From NCBI GenBank assembly GCA_027485365.1, contig JAIXRD010000027.1, forward strand, positions 1 through 8,208: 8,208 bases of DNA. Reading direction: 5' to 3'. The position numbers were made by a program, and so were the translations under genes. How positions within the stretch are numbered: the stretch's first letter is position 1; each line of letters begins with the position of its first letter. The stretch is from Cryomorphaceae bacterium (GTDB lineage Bacteria > Bacteroidota > Bacteroidia > Flavobacteriales_D > Crocinitomicaceae). Shown here in pieces: positions 1-6,667 of this stretch. The notes under the pieces were generated by a model, which searched no databases, was not told the origin of the DNA, and worked only from the letters and a program-made list of their open reading frames with translations.

Positions 1-585
1 AAGTTCGGCCATCTTTGTTAAGTCACGACCAAAATTGTCGAGTACAGGTGTTTTAGACTTTGAATCTACAGGTCGTTTTGGAACCCCTCCTGCATCCTCT
101 TCTTCGTCGTTATTCCCAGGAAACTCAGCCCTTGGAAATTTATTTTCTTGATTCATTGACATATATTCTTCTTTAAGATTTTCATACATAATACCATATT
201 TATTTAGCACTTGACACGCCACACAATCCTCGTATTTCAAAATGGTCAATAAAATATGTTCGGTACCAATCATACTTGACCGGAATAACTTAGACTCCAA
301 GAAGGACTGCTTCAAAATATTCTCCGATTGCTTTAAAAGGGGAATGTTCGTAGGGAGAAAAACAGCATTCGTTGAGGACTGCTTGAGAATGCTTTCTAAT
401 TCGTTGGAGAGCGTTTCAAATGAAATGTCAAATTCTTTAAGCAATTCAAAAGCTTTCCCCTCATTGAGTTTAATAATAGCCAACAACAAATGTTCAGGGG
501 CTACAAACTCGTTTTTCAACCGAACAGCCTCTTCCCTACTTATTCGAATTAAATCTTTTACTCTTGGCGAAAACTTAGCCTCCAT
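1..585 (-). CDS. clpC: ATP-dependent Clp protease ATP-binding subunit ClpC, N-terminal part (runs off left edge)
   Basis: ClpC is a cytosolic Hsp100/AAA+ unfoldase that feeds proteins to the ClpP peptidase. Only the first 195 codons are here; the reading frame is open to base 1. The reverse-strand translation begins MEAKFSPRVKDLI and carries two Clp_N repeats, at about residues 5-70 and 80-147, with the hallmark segments APEHLLL (30-35) and GTEHILL (107-113). E31 and E109 sit where Bacillus subtilis ClpC has its phospho-arginine-binding glutamates. An acidic, probably flexible linker (about 148-180, with a DEEEDAGG stretch) follows, then TPVLDNFGRDLTKMAEL, the classic lead-in to the first AAA+ module. 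The Walker A motif must lie just outside the window. The ATG at 585 was chosen because the Clp_N repeat starts at once and the -7 box lies 18 bp upstream. Unusual: a Cys-Val-Ala-Cys motif at 121-124. ClpB is less likely, because the pre-AAA lead-in is ClpC-like. Confidence 0.93.
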   Translation of the reverse strand, partial: MEAKFSPRVKDLIRISREEAVRLKNEFVAPEHLLLAIIKLNEGKAFELLKEFDISFETLSNELESILKQSSTNAVFLPTNIPLLKQSENILKQSFLESKLFRSSMIGTEHILLTILKYEDCVACQVLNKYGIMYENLKEEYMSMNQENKFPRAEFPGNNDEEEDAGGVPKRPVDSKSKTPVLDNFGRDLTKMAEL

Positions 586-603
586 CCTACATAGTTATAA
601 GTG

Positions 604-636
604 CAAATATAATTCTAATCTTCATCCGAAGTTCAA
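604..636 (-). promoter_or_regulatory. Predicted clpC promoter (Bacteroidota -33/-7 type)
   Basis: Read on the minus strand, TTG (636-634) and TATATTTG (611-604) are 22 bp apart. This matches the Bacteroidota consensus TTG-N17-23-TAnnTTTG recognised by their primary sigma factor. Transcription would start near 599-600, giving a leader of only about 15 nt before the clpC ATG at 585. The match is exact at all six fixed -7 positions. No start-site data are available, so this is a prediction from motif and spacing. Confidence 0.6.
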
Positions 637-645
637 TTTAACTTC
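628..645. repeat. 18-bp near-perfect palindrome over the clpC -33 element (possible operator)
   Basis: GAAGTT (628-633) and AACTTC (640-645) are exact inverted repeats. The six bases between them, CAATTT, pair at two of three positions, so 8 of 9 pairs in the 18 bp are symmetric. The site covers the TTG proposed as the clpC -33 element (634-636). A protein bound here would block polymerase at that promoter. It does not resemble the CtsR heptad repeat or the CIRCE element that control clp and heat-shock genes in Firmicutes. The regulatory role is inferred; chance occurrence in A+T-rich DNA remains possible. Confidence 0.4.
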
Positions 646-658
646 TATAGAAACAAGA

Positions 659-700
659 TTATTCACAATTAAGTTACATGGTGCCCTTTATTCACATGTA
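659..700. repeat. Small repeats in the clpC-gyrA intergenic region
   Basis: TTATTCACA occurs twice as a direct repeat (659-667 and 688-696), 29 bp apart. Overlapping it, TACATG (675-680) and CATGTA (695-700) form an inverted repeat with centres 20 bp apart, about two helical turns. Both lie upstream of the two divergent promoters, where a shared regulator could bind. The arms are short, so chance is a serious alternative. Confidence 0.2.
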
Positions 701-754
701 TGGCTCTAAATTGTTAGTAAATTCCTTAATAATCGGGTCATTTACGCAGGTCCT

Positions 755-785
755 TTTGTTAAATTTGTAGTTCTAACTAAATTTA
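755..785 (+). promoter_or_regulatory. Predicted gyrA promoter region (two overlapping candidates)
   Basis: Candidate A is an exact TAnnTTTG box, TAAATTTG at 760-767, with no TTG at the right distance upstream. Candidate B is TTTG (755-758), 19 bp, then TAAATTTA (778-785), which has the correct spacing but one mismatch in the last -7 base. The leader to the gyrA ATG at 807 would be about 35 nt for A and about 17 nt for B. Either or both could be used. No ribosome-binding AGGAGG-like sequence precedes gyrA, as is usual in Bacteroidota. Confidence 0.45.
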
Positions 786-806
786 TAATAATAGGGCTCG
801 AAGATT

Positions 807-3389
807 ATGGCAGAAGGTGAAAAAATTATACAGATAAATATTGAGGATGAAATGAAATCAGCATACATCGATTATTCGATGTCTGTTATTGTTTCTCGTG
901 CATTACCTGACGTGCGTGACGGGTTTAAACCGGTGCATCGTCGCGTTTTATATGGTATGCAGGACTTAGGTGTTTATTCAAATCGTCCATACAAGAAATC
1001 AGCGCGTATTGTCGGTGAAGTGTTAGGTAAGTATCACCCGCACGGTGATAGCTCTGTATATGACACGATGGTGCGTATGGCGCAGGAATGGTCATTGCGT
1101 TATCCCTTAGTAGATGGACAAGGTAACTTTGGTAGTGTAGATGGTGATTCTCCGGCAGCCATGCGTTACACGGAAGCAAGATTCAAGAAGATTGCTGAAG
1201 AAATGCTCGAAGATCTAGACAAGGAGACGGTTGATTTTAAACCGAATTTTGACGATAGTTTAGAGGAGCCATCGGTTTTACCGACAAAAATCCCTAACCT
1301 ATTAGTAAATGGTGCTTCTGGAATTGCGGTTGGTATGGCTACCAATATGGCACCCCACAACCTTACGGAAGTAATCGACGGTATTGTTGCTGTGATTGAA
1401 GACCCAGAATTACCGGTAGAAGATTTATTACAGTATGTTAAAGCTCCTGATTTCCCAACTGGAGGTATAATTTATGGATATGAAGGTGTTCGTGATGCCT
1501 TATTGACCGGTCGTGGACGAATCGTGATGCGCGGGAAAGCGGAAATTGAAGAGGTTCAGGGACGTGAACAAATCATTATCACCGAGATTCCATATCAAGT
1601 GAACAAGGCGGAAATGATTAAAAAAATCGCCGAGCTAGTTAACGATAAAAAGATCGAAGGAATTTCTGATTTACGCGATGAGTCAGACCGTAATGGGATG
1701 CGTGTTGTGGTGGAAATCAAGCGTGATGCGATTGCTAATGTCGTATTAAATAAATTGTATAAGTTTTCCTCGTTACAAACCTCATTCTCAGTTAATAACA
1801 TCTGCTTGGTCGATGGTAGACCGCGCTTATTAAACTTACGCGAAATCATCGATCAGTTTATTTTATTCCGTCACGATGTAGTGGTTAGAAGAACGCGTTA
1901 TGAACTTAGAAAAGCCGAAGAGCGAGCGCACATTTTAGAAGGATTAATTATTGCGTCGGATAACATTGATGAAGTAATTGAAATCATCAAAACATCTGAC
2001 AGTCCAGATCATGCACGCGAACGCTTATCTGATCGATTTGGATTAAGTGAAATTCAAACGCGCGCGATTGTTGACATGCGTTTACGTCAGTTGACCGGTC
2101 TAGAGCAAGACAAGCTTAGAAGTGAGTACGAAGAGCTGATGAAATTAATTGCTGATTTAAAAGACATTTTAGATCGTGAAGAGCGCAGAATGCAAATCAT
2201 TAAGGATGAGTTGTTAGAAATTAAAGCGAAATACGGAGATGCTCGTCGTTCATCCATCGAATATGCGGCATCAGAAATGCGCATGGAAGATTTAATTGCG
2301 GATGAAGAAGTTGTAGTTACGATTTCTCATGCGGGGTACATTAAGCGTACAAACCTTAATGAATATAAAGTTCAGAATCGAGGCGGTATGGGATCAAAAG
2401 GATCTACCACCAGAGATAAAGATTTCTTAGAACATTTATTTGTTGCTACCAACCATAATTACCTATTGATTTTCACAGAGAAAGGACGTTGTTTCTGGAT
2501 GCGTGTGTACGAAATTCCGGAAGGGAATAAATTATCGAAAGGAAGAGCCATTCAAAATTTGATTAATATTCCTCAGGACGATAAGGTTAAAGCGTATGTA
2601 AAAGTTCAGGATTTAACAGATAAGGAATACATCAATAACAACTTTATCATCATGTGTTCTAAACACGGGGTGATTAAGAAAACTTCGCTTGAGGCCTATT
2701 CTCGTCCGCGTACGAATGGAATTAATGCCATTACGATTCGTGAAAACGACGAATTATTAGAGGCGAAATTAACCAATGGAACAAACGAGATTGTTTTAGC
2801 AACATCATCTGGTCGCGCGATTCGATTCAATGAATCTACGGTACGTCCAATGGGTAGAAATGCGTCCGGCGTTCGTGGTGTTACCTTAGCGGGTGGCTCT
2901 GACGAAGTCATTGGTATGATTTGCGTGGAAGACATTTTCTCAACCATCTTGGTAGTTTCTGAAAAAGGATTTGGTAAACGAACCTATTTGAATGACCCAG
3001 AGGATAAAGAACCGGTATATCGCATTACCAACCGTGGTGGTAAAGGGGTTAAAACCTTGAATATTACGGAGAAAACGGGTAAATTACTTTCGATTCAAAA
3101 CGTATTCGACGAAGACGATTTAATGATCATTACTAAATCTGGTGTTACCATCAGAATGCATGTTGATACGATTCGAACGATGGGTAGAGCAGCTCAAGGA
3201 GTTAAATTAATTAACTTGAAAGGGAATGCCGAAATTGCTGCCATTGCACGCGTACCACGCAGTGAAGACGAGGATGAGGACGGAGAAGTGATTGATGCAG
3301 ACAATAATGGCGATGAGTTAAGCAACGATGGTATGAATGTTGATGAACAAGATGCCGATTCTACGGATGAATCAAACGATAACGAATAA
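807..3389 (+). CDS. gyrA: DNA gyrase subunit A
   Basis: Cytosolic type IIA topoisomerase subunit; with GyrB it introduces negative supercoils using ATP. The 860-aa length is normal for a flavobacterial GyrA. The breakage-reunion domain starts with IDYSMSVIVSRALPDVRDG (about 21-39). The quinolone-contact region GKYHPHGDSSVYDT (74-87) keeps Ser82 and Asp86, equivalent to E. coli S83 and D87, so it reads as wild type for fluoroquinolones. The catalytic tyrosine is Tyr121 in AAMRYTE. A coiled coil with the exit-gate interface spans about 349-482 (MRLRQLTGLE inside it). The C-terminal beta-pinwheel covers about 500-818, with a GyrA-box-like QNRGGMG (523-529) and a second TNRGGKG (741-747). These boxes, rather than a simple ParC-like C-terminus, support GyrA over topoisomerase IV. 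Residues 819-860 form an acidic tail with 20 Asp/Glu and no Lys/Arg. The ATG at 807 matches the family N-terminus. It is probably cotranscribed with the next gene, 7 bp downstream. Confidence 0.97.
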   Translation: MAEGEKIIQINIEDEMKSAYIDYSMSVIVSRALPDVRDGFKPVHRRVLYGMQDLGVYSNRPYKKSARIVGEVLGKYHPHGDSSVYDTMVRMAQEWSLRYPLVDGQGNFGSVDGDSPAAMRYTEARFKKIAEEMLEDLDKETVDFKPNFDDSLEEPSVLPTKIPNLLVNGASGIAVGMATNMAPHNLTEVIDGIVAVIEDPELPVEDLLQYVKAPDFPTGGIIYGYEGVRDALLTGRGRIVMRGKAEIEEVQGREQIIITEIPYQVNKAEMIKKIAELVNDKKIEGISDLRDESDRNGMRVVVEIKRDAIANVVLNKLYKFSSLQTSFSVNNICLVDGRPRLLNLREIIDQFILFRHDVVVRRTRYELRKAEERAHILEGLIIASDNIDEVIEIIKTSDSPDHARERLSDRFGLSEIQTRAIVDMRLRQLTGLEQDKLRSEYEELMKLIADLKDILDREERRMQIIKDELLEIKAKYGDARRSSIEYAASEMRMEDLIADEEVVVTISHAGYIKRTNLNEYKVQNRGGMGSKGSTTRDKDFLEHLFVATNHNYLLIFTEKGRCFWMRVYEIPEGNKLSKGRAIQNLINIPQDDKVKAYVKVQDLTDKEYINNNFIIMCSKHGVIKKTSLEAYSRPRTNGINAITIRENDELLEAKLTNGTNEIVLATSSGRAIRFNESTVRPMGRNASGVRGVTLAGGSDEVIGMICVEDIFSTILVVSEKGFGKRTYLNDPEDKEPVYRITNRGGKGVKTLNITEKTGKLLSIQNVFDEDDLMIITKSGVTIRMHVDTIRTMGRAAQGVKLINLKGNAEIAAIARVPRSEDEDEDGEVIDADNNGDELSNDGMNVDEQDADSTDESNDNE

Positions 3390-3396
3390 TAATTTT

Positions 3397-4530
3397 ATGA
3401 AAAAAATCAGTCTTCTGGTAGCTTTACTGTTTGTTGGAGCTTCCTTATTTGCGCAAAAAATTAATGTTACAAACGCTCATAATGCTTTTAAAAACTATGT
3501 TCCAATTGTAGGTGATTTGGAAACTAACAAAAAAGCATTAAAAGAAGCTAAAGAAGCAATTGATCTTGCCGCTGTAAATTCTGAAACTGACAGTGCTTTA
3601 GACATGCATCGATATAGAGGAATGATTTATTACAGTTTGATTGAGACCGCAACCATAGAAGCAGGTATTTCCGGTAGTCAACCCAATGAAAATTCTATTA
3701 ACGAATTTGAATCGAAAATGAAACTAAGTTTTGATTTCATTTTAAACGCTCCAAATAATATTAAAAAGGCAAAGTCTGAAAAAGAAGAAGTATTAAATTT
3801 TATTAATGCAAAATCTAAGTTTGTTTTTGACAATGGGCTGGCAATGTATAATGCAAAAAACTACGAACAAGCAACCCAAATGTTTATAGGTGCTTATGAA
3901 ATCTCTAAATACATTAATGTAGAAAATGTAGACGCAAAAGGTAATGCAATACTATGTTTTAGAAAATCTGCAGATACATTAATGTCGCAAAAGAAATACG
4001 ATGAAGCAAACAAACTTGGTGAAATTGTTATGGCGTTTACACCCAATAACATCGAGGTAATCATTTCATTAATCAATGTAAATCTTCAAAAGAACGATTT
4101 AGTTGCCACTGAAAAATACTTGAATATTGCAACGACTATTGATTCCACCAATAAACAGTTATTTCTTGTCCTTGGCACATCGTTAATGGATATGAAACAG
4201 CAAGAAAGAGCAGCCGCAGCCTTTTTAAAAGCCTTAAGTATTGACCCATTATACCCTGATGCAATTTACCAATATTGCTCCTTGCTTTTTAACTGGTCAA
4301 TTGAACTTAGAGGAAATGCATCTGATTTAAAAATTAATGATCCAAAAGCTAAAGCAATGGAAGAACAAGCGTTAAATAACTTAAATACATCCATCAAATA
4401 TCTTGAACCGTTCTTAATTGCTAATCCAATGGACAAAACCGCTTTGGAAATTGGATGGAGAACATATTCTTACCTTGACCAAACCGAAAAATCGGCAGAG
4501 CTTAAGAAACGATGGGAAGCCATTAAATAA
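3397..4530 (+). CDS. Exported tetratricopeptide-repeat (TPR) protein
   Basis: 377 aa, specific function unknown; TPR proteins act as scaffolds for protein-protein contacts. The N-terminus MKKISLLVALLFVGASLFAQ is a clear Sec signal peptide: basic start, hydrophobic core 4-18, and probable signal peptidase I cleavage after Ala19. That leaves an N-terminal Gln, a common Bacteroidota pattern. The mature protein should be periplasmic or outer-membrane-associated; there is no lipobox cysteine. Helical repeat-like segments lie at about 147-170 (GLAMYNAKNYEQATQMF), 189-218 (SQKKYDEANKLGE), 219-252 and 253-286; the last is the best TPR match (LGTSLMDMKQQERAAAAFLKALSIDP). The reading frame extends upstream to an ATG at 3337 inside gyrA, but ATG 3397 is chosen because it places the signal peptide at the N-terminus. 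It lies 7 bp after gyrA, with no promoter between them, and is followed by a terminator. TPR genes sit in this position after gyrA in other flavobacteria, as I recall. Confidence 0.88.
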   Translation: MKKISLLVALLFVGASLFAQKINVTNAHNAFKNYVPIVGDLETNKKALKEAKEAIDLAAVNSETDSALDMHRYRGMIYYSLIETATIEAGISGSQPNENSINEFESKMKLSFDFILNAPNNIKKAKSEKEEVLNFINAKSKFVFDNGLAMYNAKNYEQATQMFIGAYEISKYINVENVDAKGNAILCFRKSADTLMSQKKYDEANKLGEIVMAFTPNNIEVIISLINVNLQKNDLVATEKYLNIATTIDSTNKQLFLVLGTSLMDMKQQERAAAAFLKALSIDPLYPDAIYQYCSLLFNWSIELRGNASDLKINDPKAKAMEEQALNNLNTSIKYLEPFLIANPMDKTALEIGWRTYSYLDQTEKSAELKKRWEAIK

Positions 4531-4533
4531 GGT

Positions 4534-4562
4534 AAAGCCTCGCTCATGCGGGGCTTTTTTTT
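4534..4562 (+). terminator. Rho-independent terminator of the gyrA-TPR unit
   Basis: A 10-bp stem pairs 4534-4543 (AAAGCCTCGC) with 4548-4557 (GCGGGGCTTT). It has one T-G wobble and a TCAT tetraloop, and runs into an eight-T tract (4555-4562). It begins 3 bp after the TPR stop codon. The opposite strand has no comparable U-tract, so it should act mainly on rightward transcripts. It separates the gyrA-TPR unit from the BatA-domain unit. Confidence 0.92.
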
Positions 4563-4571
4563 ATCACCTCC

Positions 4572-4605
4572 TTGTCAGTTGAGTCGTATTAAATTTGTAT
4601 TTTTG
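4572..4605 (+). promoter_or_regulatory. Predicted promoter of the BatA-domain operon, very close to the start codon
   Basis: Two -7 boxes match TAnnTTTG exactly: TAAATTTG (4590-4597) and TATTTTTG (4598-4605). Possible -33 TTG triplets are at 4572-4574 and 4579-4581. Only the pair 4572/4598 (23-bp spacer) falls in the usual 17-23 bp range; the first -7 box would have a 15-bp spacer. Since the ATG is at 4610, the start of transcription would be either 8-9 nt upstream or essentially at the start codon. The placement just after a terminator supports a real promoter here. Confidence 0.5.
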
Positions 4606-4609
4606 AACT

Positions 4610-6667
4610 ATGTCATTTGTGCATCCAGGGTATTTATGGTTTCTCAGCCTGCTTGCCATCCCCATTATTCTACATCTTTTTCATTTCCGACGCTTTAAGC
4701 GATTTTATTTCCCTTCCCTGAAATACTTGAAGGAACAAGAACAGGAAAAGAAATCGGTTAAAAAACTTAAACGTTTACTTATTCTTTGTGCGCGGCTTCT
4801 TGCATTAGCAGCGCTCGTAATTGCCTTTGCTCAACCCTTCTTCAAACAAGTAGAGCAAACAAAAAGTGGAATCCCGGTTACTGCAATTTATATTGACAAT
4901 TCATTGTCCATGAGCGCCAAAGGAACCGAAGGAGAATTGCTATCCGAAGCGCGAGAGATTGCTAAAAAAATCATTGCAAAAAGTGCTGGAAACACCCGTT
5001 TCTTTATTTCAACGAATGAATTCTCTGGTGTTGAACGAAAATTACATTCAAAAGCCACGGCCATTGAAGTAATAGATAAGATAACTCTTAATAAAACTCC
5101 TCGGAGCTTAGACCACGTGATTGAATGGCAAAACGATTATTTAAATCGCTACCACCGCGAAGTAAGCAGCATCTCAAAAGTTAATCGGGTCGTCTTGTCT
5201 GACTTTCAAAAAAGTACAGGAAACCTAGCTACATACAAACAAGCCAAAACCGCATGGATCGATCAATCGTTTCTCGTTCAGTGCTTGCCACAAAATACTG
5301 ACAATGTATTTGTAGATTCCATATGGATGGATAACCCCGTGCATAAACCAGGACAATCGTGCAAAGTGAATTTTAGAGTGAAAAATGTGGGTAAAAATGA
5401 CCTAACGGATGTTCCAGTCACAGTGCTTTTTGATGGAAAAACACGCATGACCAACCTTTCAATTAATGCAGGAAGTAGTGCAACGAGCCACATGTTCTTC
5501 ACTCCAACTAATCCTGGATATATCGAAGGAAAAGTTAGTGTGGCAGACCGGAACATCACCTTTGATGATGACTTTTATTTCACAAATGAATTATCAAAAG
5601 AAGGGCGTGTGGTAATAATTAACGGAGAGTTTGGAGAATCAAGCACAGAAAAAGTATTTTTAACGGAACCCTTTTACGCGGTTGAAACGTGCACCGAATT
5701 TTCGTTCAATAAAAGACTTTTAAATCAAGCCGATTTATTAATTCTGAACGGAATAAATGAACTTCCTTCGGGCTTAATTTCAGACATCTCCTCATTTTTA
5801 GCGCAAGGAGGAAGCGTTTTTTGTATTCCTGGAAGCGAGATTAAACTAGCGGATTACACGCAGTTGTTAAAGACTGTAGGCCTATCGGGATATAATGGAA
5901 AAGTCACCACGGGGAATCAACTTTCTGAGATTTCCTATGCAAGCAAGTTCTTTAATGGCATGTTTGATAAACAACAAAAATCCTTAAATTTACCTTTATT
6001 GAAAAGTGTTTACGCGATCAGGAATTATCGTCAAGCGAACGCCGAAGTGCTGCTAAAATTGAGAAATCAGTTGCCCTTGATGCTTGCGGTAAAACAAAAA
6101 GGCATGTTTTATTTATTAAACACTGACCTGAGTAAAGCAAACGGTGGGTTCACCGCCAATGCCCTATTTCCATCCATTTTATTGCGAAGCGCGGAACTTA
6201 GCCTTCGCTCCCTCCCATCCTATTTCACCATTGGATCAGCTGGAGTCCTTGACATACCGAGCAACACCAATCAAGATGTTCCCTTAACACTCAATTCAAA
6301 AACTACTTCCTTCATTCCCAAGCAAATCAACACCGATGGAATAACACGCTTACAATTGAATCAACCTGAACTTAATGAGCGAATTGGTGAAGGTTTTTAC
6401 GCCATTAAATCCTCTCAAGTCTTAGGAAAAATTGCGGTCAATTTAAATAGAAGCGAATCACAGACCGCCTTACTCTCAAACAATGAAATTGAAAATCAAT
6501 TTAAAAACGCCGGTTTTACGAATGTAAAGGCTCAATCTATGAGCACAGGGAATTCTACTTTTGAATTGGCAATGGAAAAACCTAATTCATTTTGGCGTAC
6601 TTTTGTTTTATTGGCTATGCTTTTCTTACTGATAGAAATGGCCTTACTAAAATTCTGGAAATCATGA
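4610..6667 (+). CDS. BatA-domain (aerotolerance regulator N-terminal) membrane protein with vWA domain
   Basis: 685-aa inner-membrane protein of a family widespread in Bacteroidota; exact function unknown. Residues 1-76 are the typical double-anchor BatA N-terminus: MSFVHPGYLWFL, helix about 7-25 with IPIILHLFHFRRFKRFYFPS, a basic loop, and a second helix about 55-74 ending AFAQP. A von Willebrand A-like domain follows (about 88-215). Its metal-ion-dependent adhesion site looks intact: D96-N-S98-L-S100, probably T163, and D198 in VVLSDFQ. Residues about 236-328 look like a beta-sandwich of CARDB type (VNFRVKNVGKNDLTDVPV). Residues about 333-430 resemble a glutamine-amidotransferase-like Rossmann segment (ADLLILNGINELP). 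The C-terminus has a helix at about 664-680. The large central part probably faces the periplasm. Unlike classical Bat operons, no MoxR ATPase or DUF58 gene is adjacent in the window. The stop overlaps the next start (ATGA). Confidence 0.85.
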   Translation: MSFVHPGYLWFLSLLAIPIILHLFHFRRFKRFYFPSLKYLKEQEQEKKSVKKLKRLLILCARLLALAALVIAFAQPFFKQVEQTKSGIPVTAIYIDNSLSMSAKGTEGELLSEAREIAKKIIAKSAGNTRFFISTNEFSGVERKLHSKATAIEVIDKITLNKTPRSLDHVIEWQNDYLNRYHREVSSISKVNRVVLSDFQKSTGNLATYKQAKTAWIDQSFLVQCLPQNTDNVFVDSIWMDNPVHKPGQSCKVNFRVKNVGKNDLTDVPVTVLFDGKTRMTNLSINAGSSATSHMFFTPTNPGYIEGKVSVADRNITFDDDFYFTNELSKEGRVVIINGEFGESSTEKVFLTEPFYAVETCTEFSFNKRLLNQADLLILNGINELPSGLISDISSFLAQGGSVFCIPGSEIKLADYTQLLKTVGLSGYNGKVTTGNQLSEISYASKFFNGMFDKQQKSLNLPLLKSVYAIRNYRQANAEVLLKLRNQLPLMLAVKQKGMFYLLNTDLSKANGGFTANALFPSILLRSAELSLRSLPSYFTIGSAGVLDIPSNTNQDVPLTLNSKTTSFIPKQINTDGITRLQLNQPELNERIGEGFYAIKSSQVLGKIAVNLNRSESQTALLSNNEIENQFKNAGFTNVKAQSMSTGNSTFELAMEKPNSFWRTFVLLAMLFLLIEMALLKFWKS

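Noticed and set aside
242..709. 155-codon plus-strand open frame
   Set aside because: It lies antisense to the well-supported clpC coding sequence and its promoter, and its protein has no recognisable motif. It is a shadow frame.
1026..1067. Possible quinolone-resistance substitutions in gyrA
   Set aside because: The key positions are Ser82 and Asp86, the susceptible state at the E. coli S83 and D87 equivalents.
2373..2393. Met in place of Lys in the first GyrA-box as a sign of a defective gyrase
   Set aside because: From memory, flavobacterial GyrA proteins commonly carry QNRGG-x-G here, and a second NRGGKG is present. It looks lineage-typical rather than broken.
925..2947. Several minus-strand open frames inside gyrA
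   Set aside because: All are antisense to strongly conserved GyrA coding sequence, short, and without motifs or start signals.
3337..3396. Upstream ATG that would lengthen the TPR protein by 20 residues into gyrA
   Set aside because: It would bury a textbook signal peptide 20 residues inside the protein. The ATG at 3397 places it at the N-terminus.
5278..5559. 93-codon minus-strand open frame inside the BatA-domain gene
   Set aside because: Antisense to a continuous, motif-bearing coding sequence; no promoter or family resemblance.
6592..6663. Upstream ATG that would lengthen the dihydroorotase-like protein by 24 residues
   Set aside because: The extra residues come from the out-of-frame BatA C-terminal helix and match nothing in the family. 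ATG 6664 gives the normal N-terminus and an ATGA overlap.
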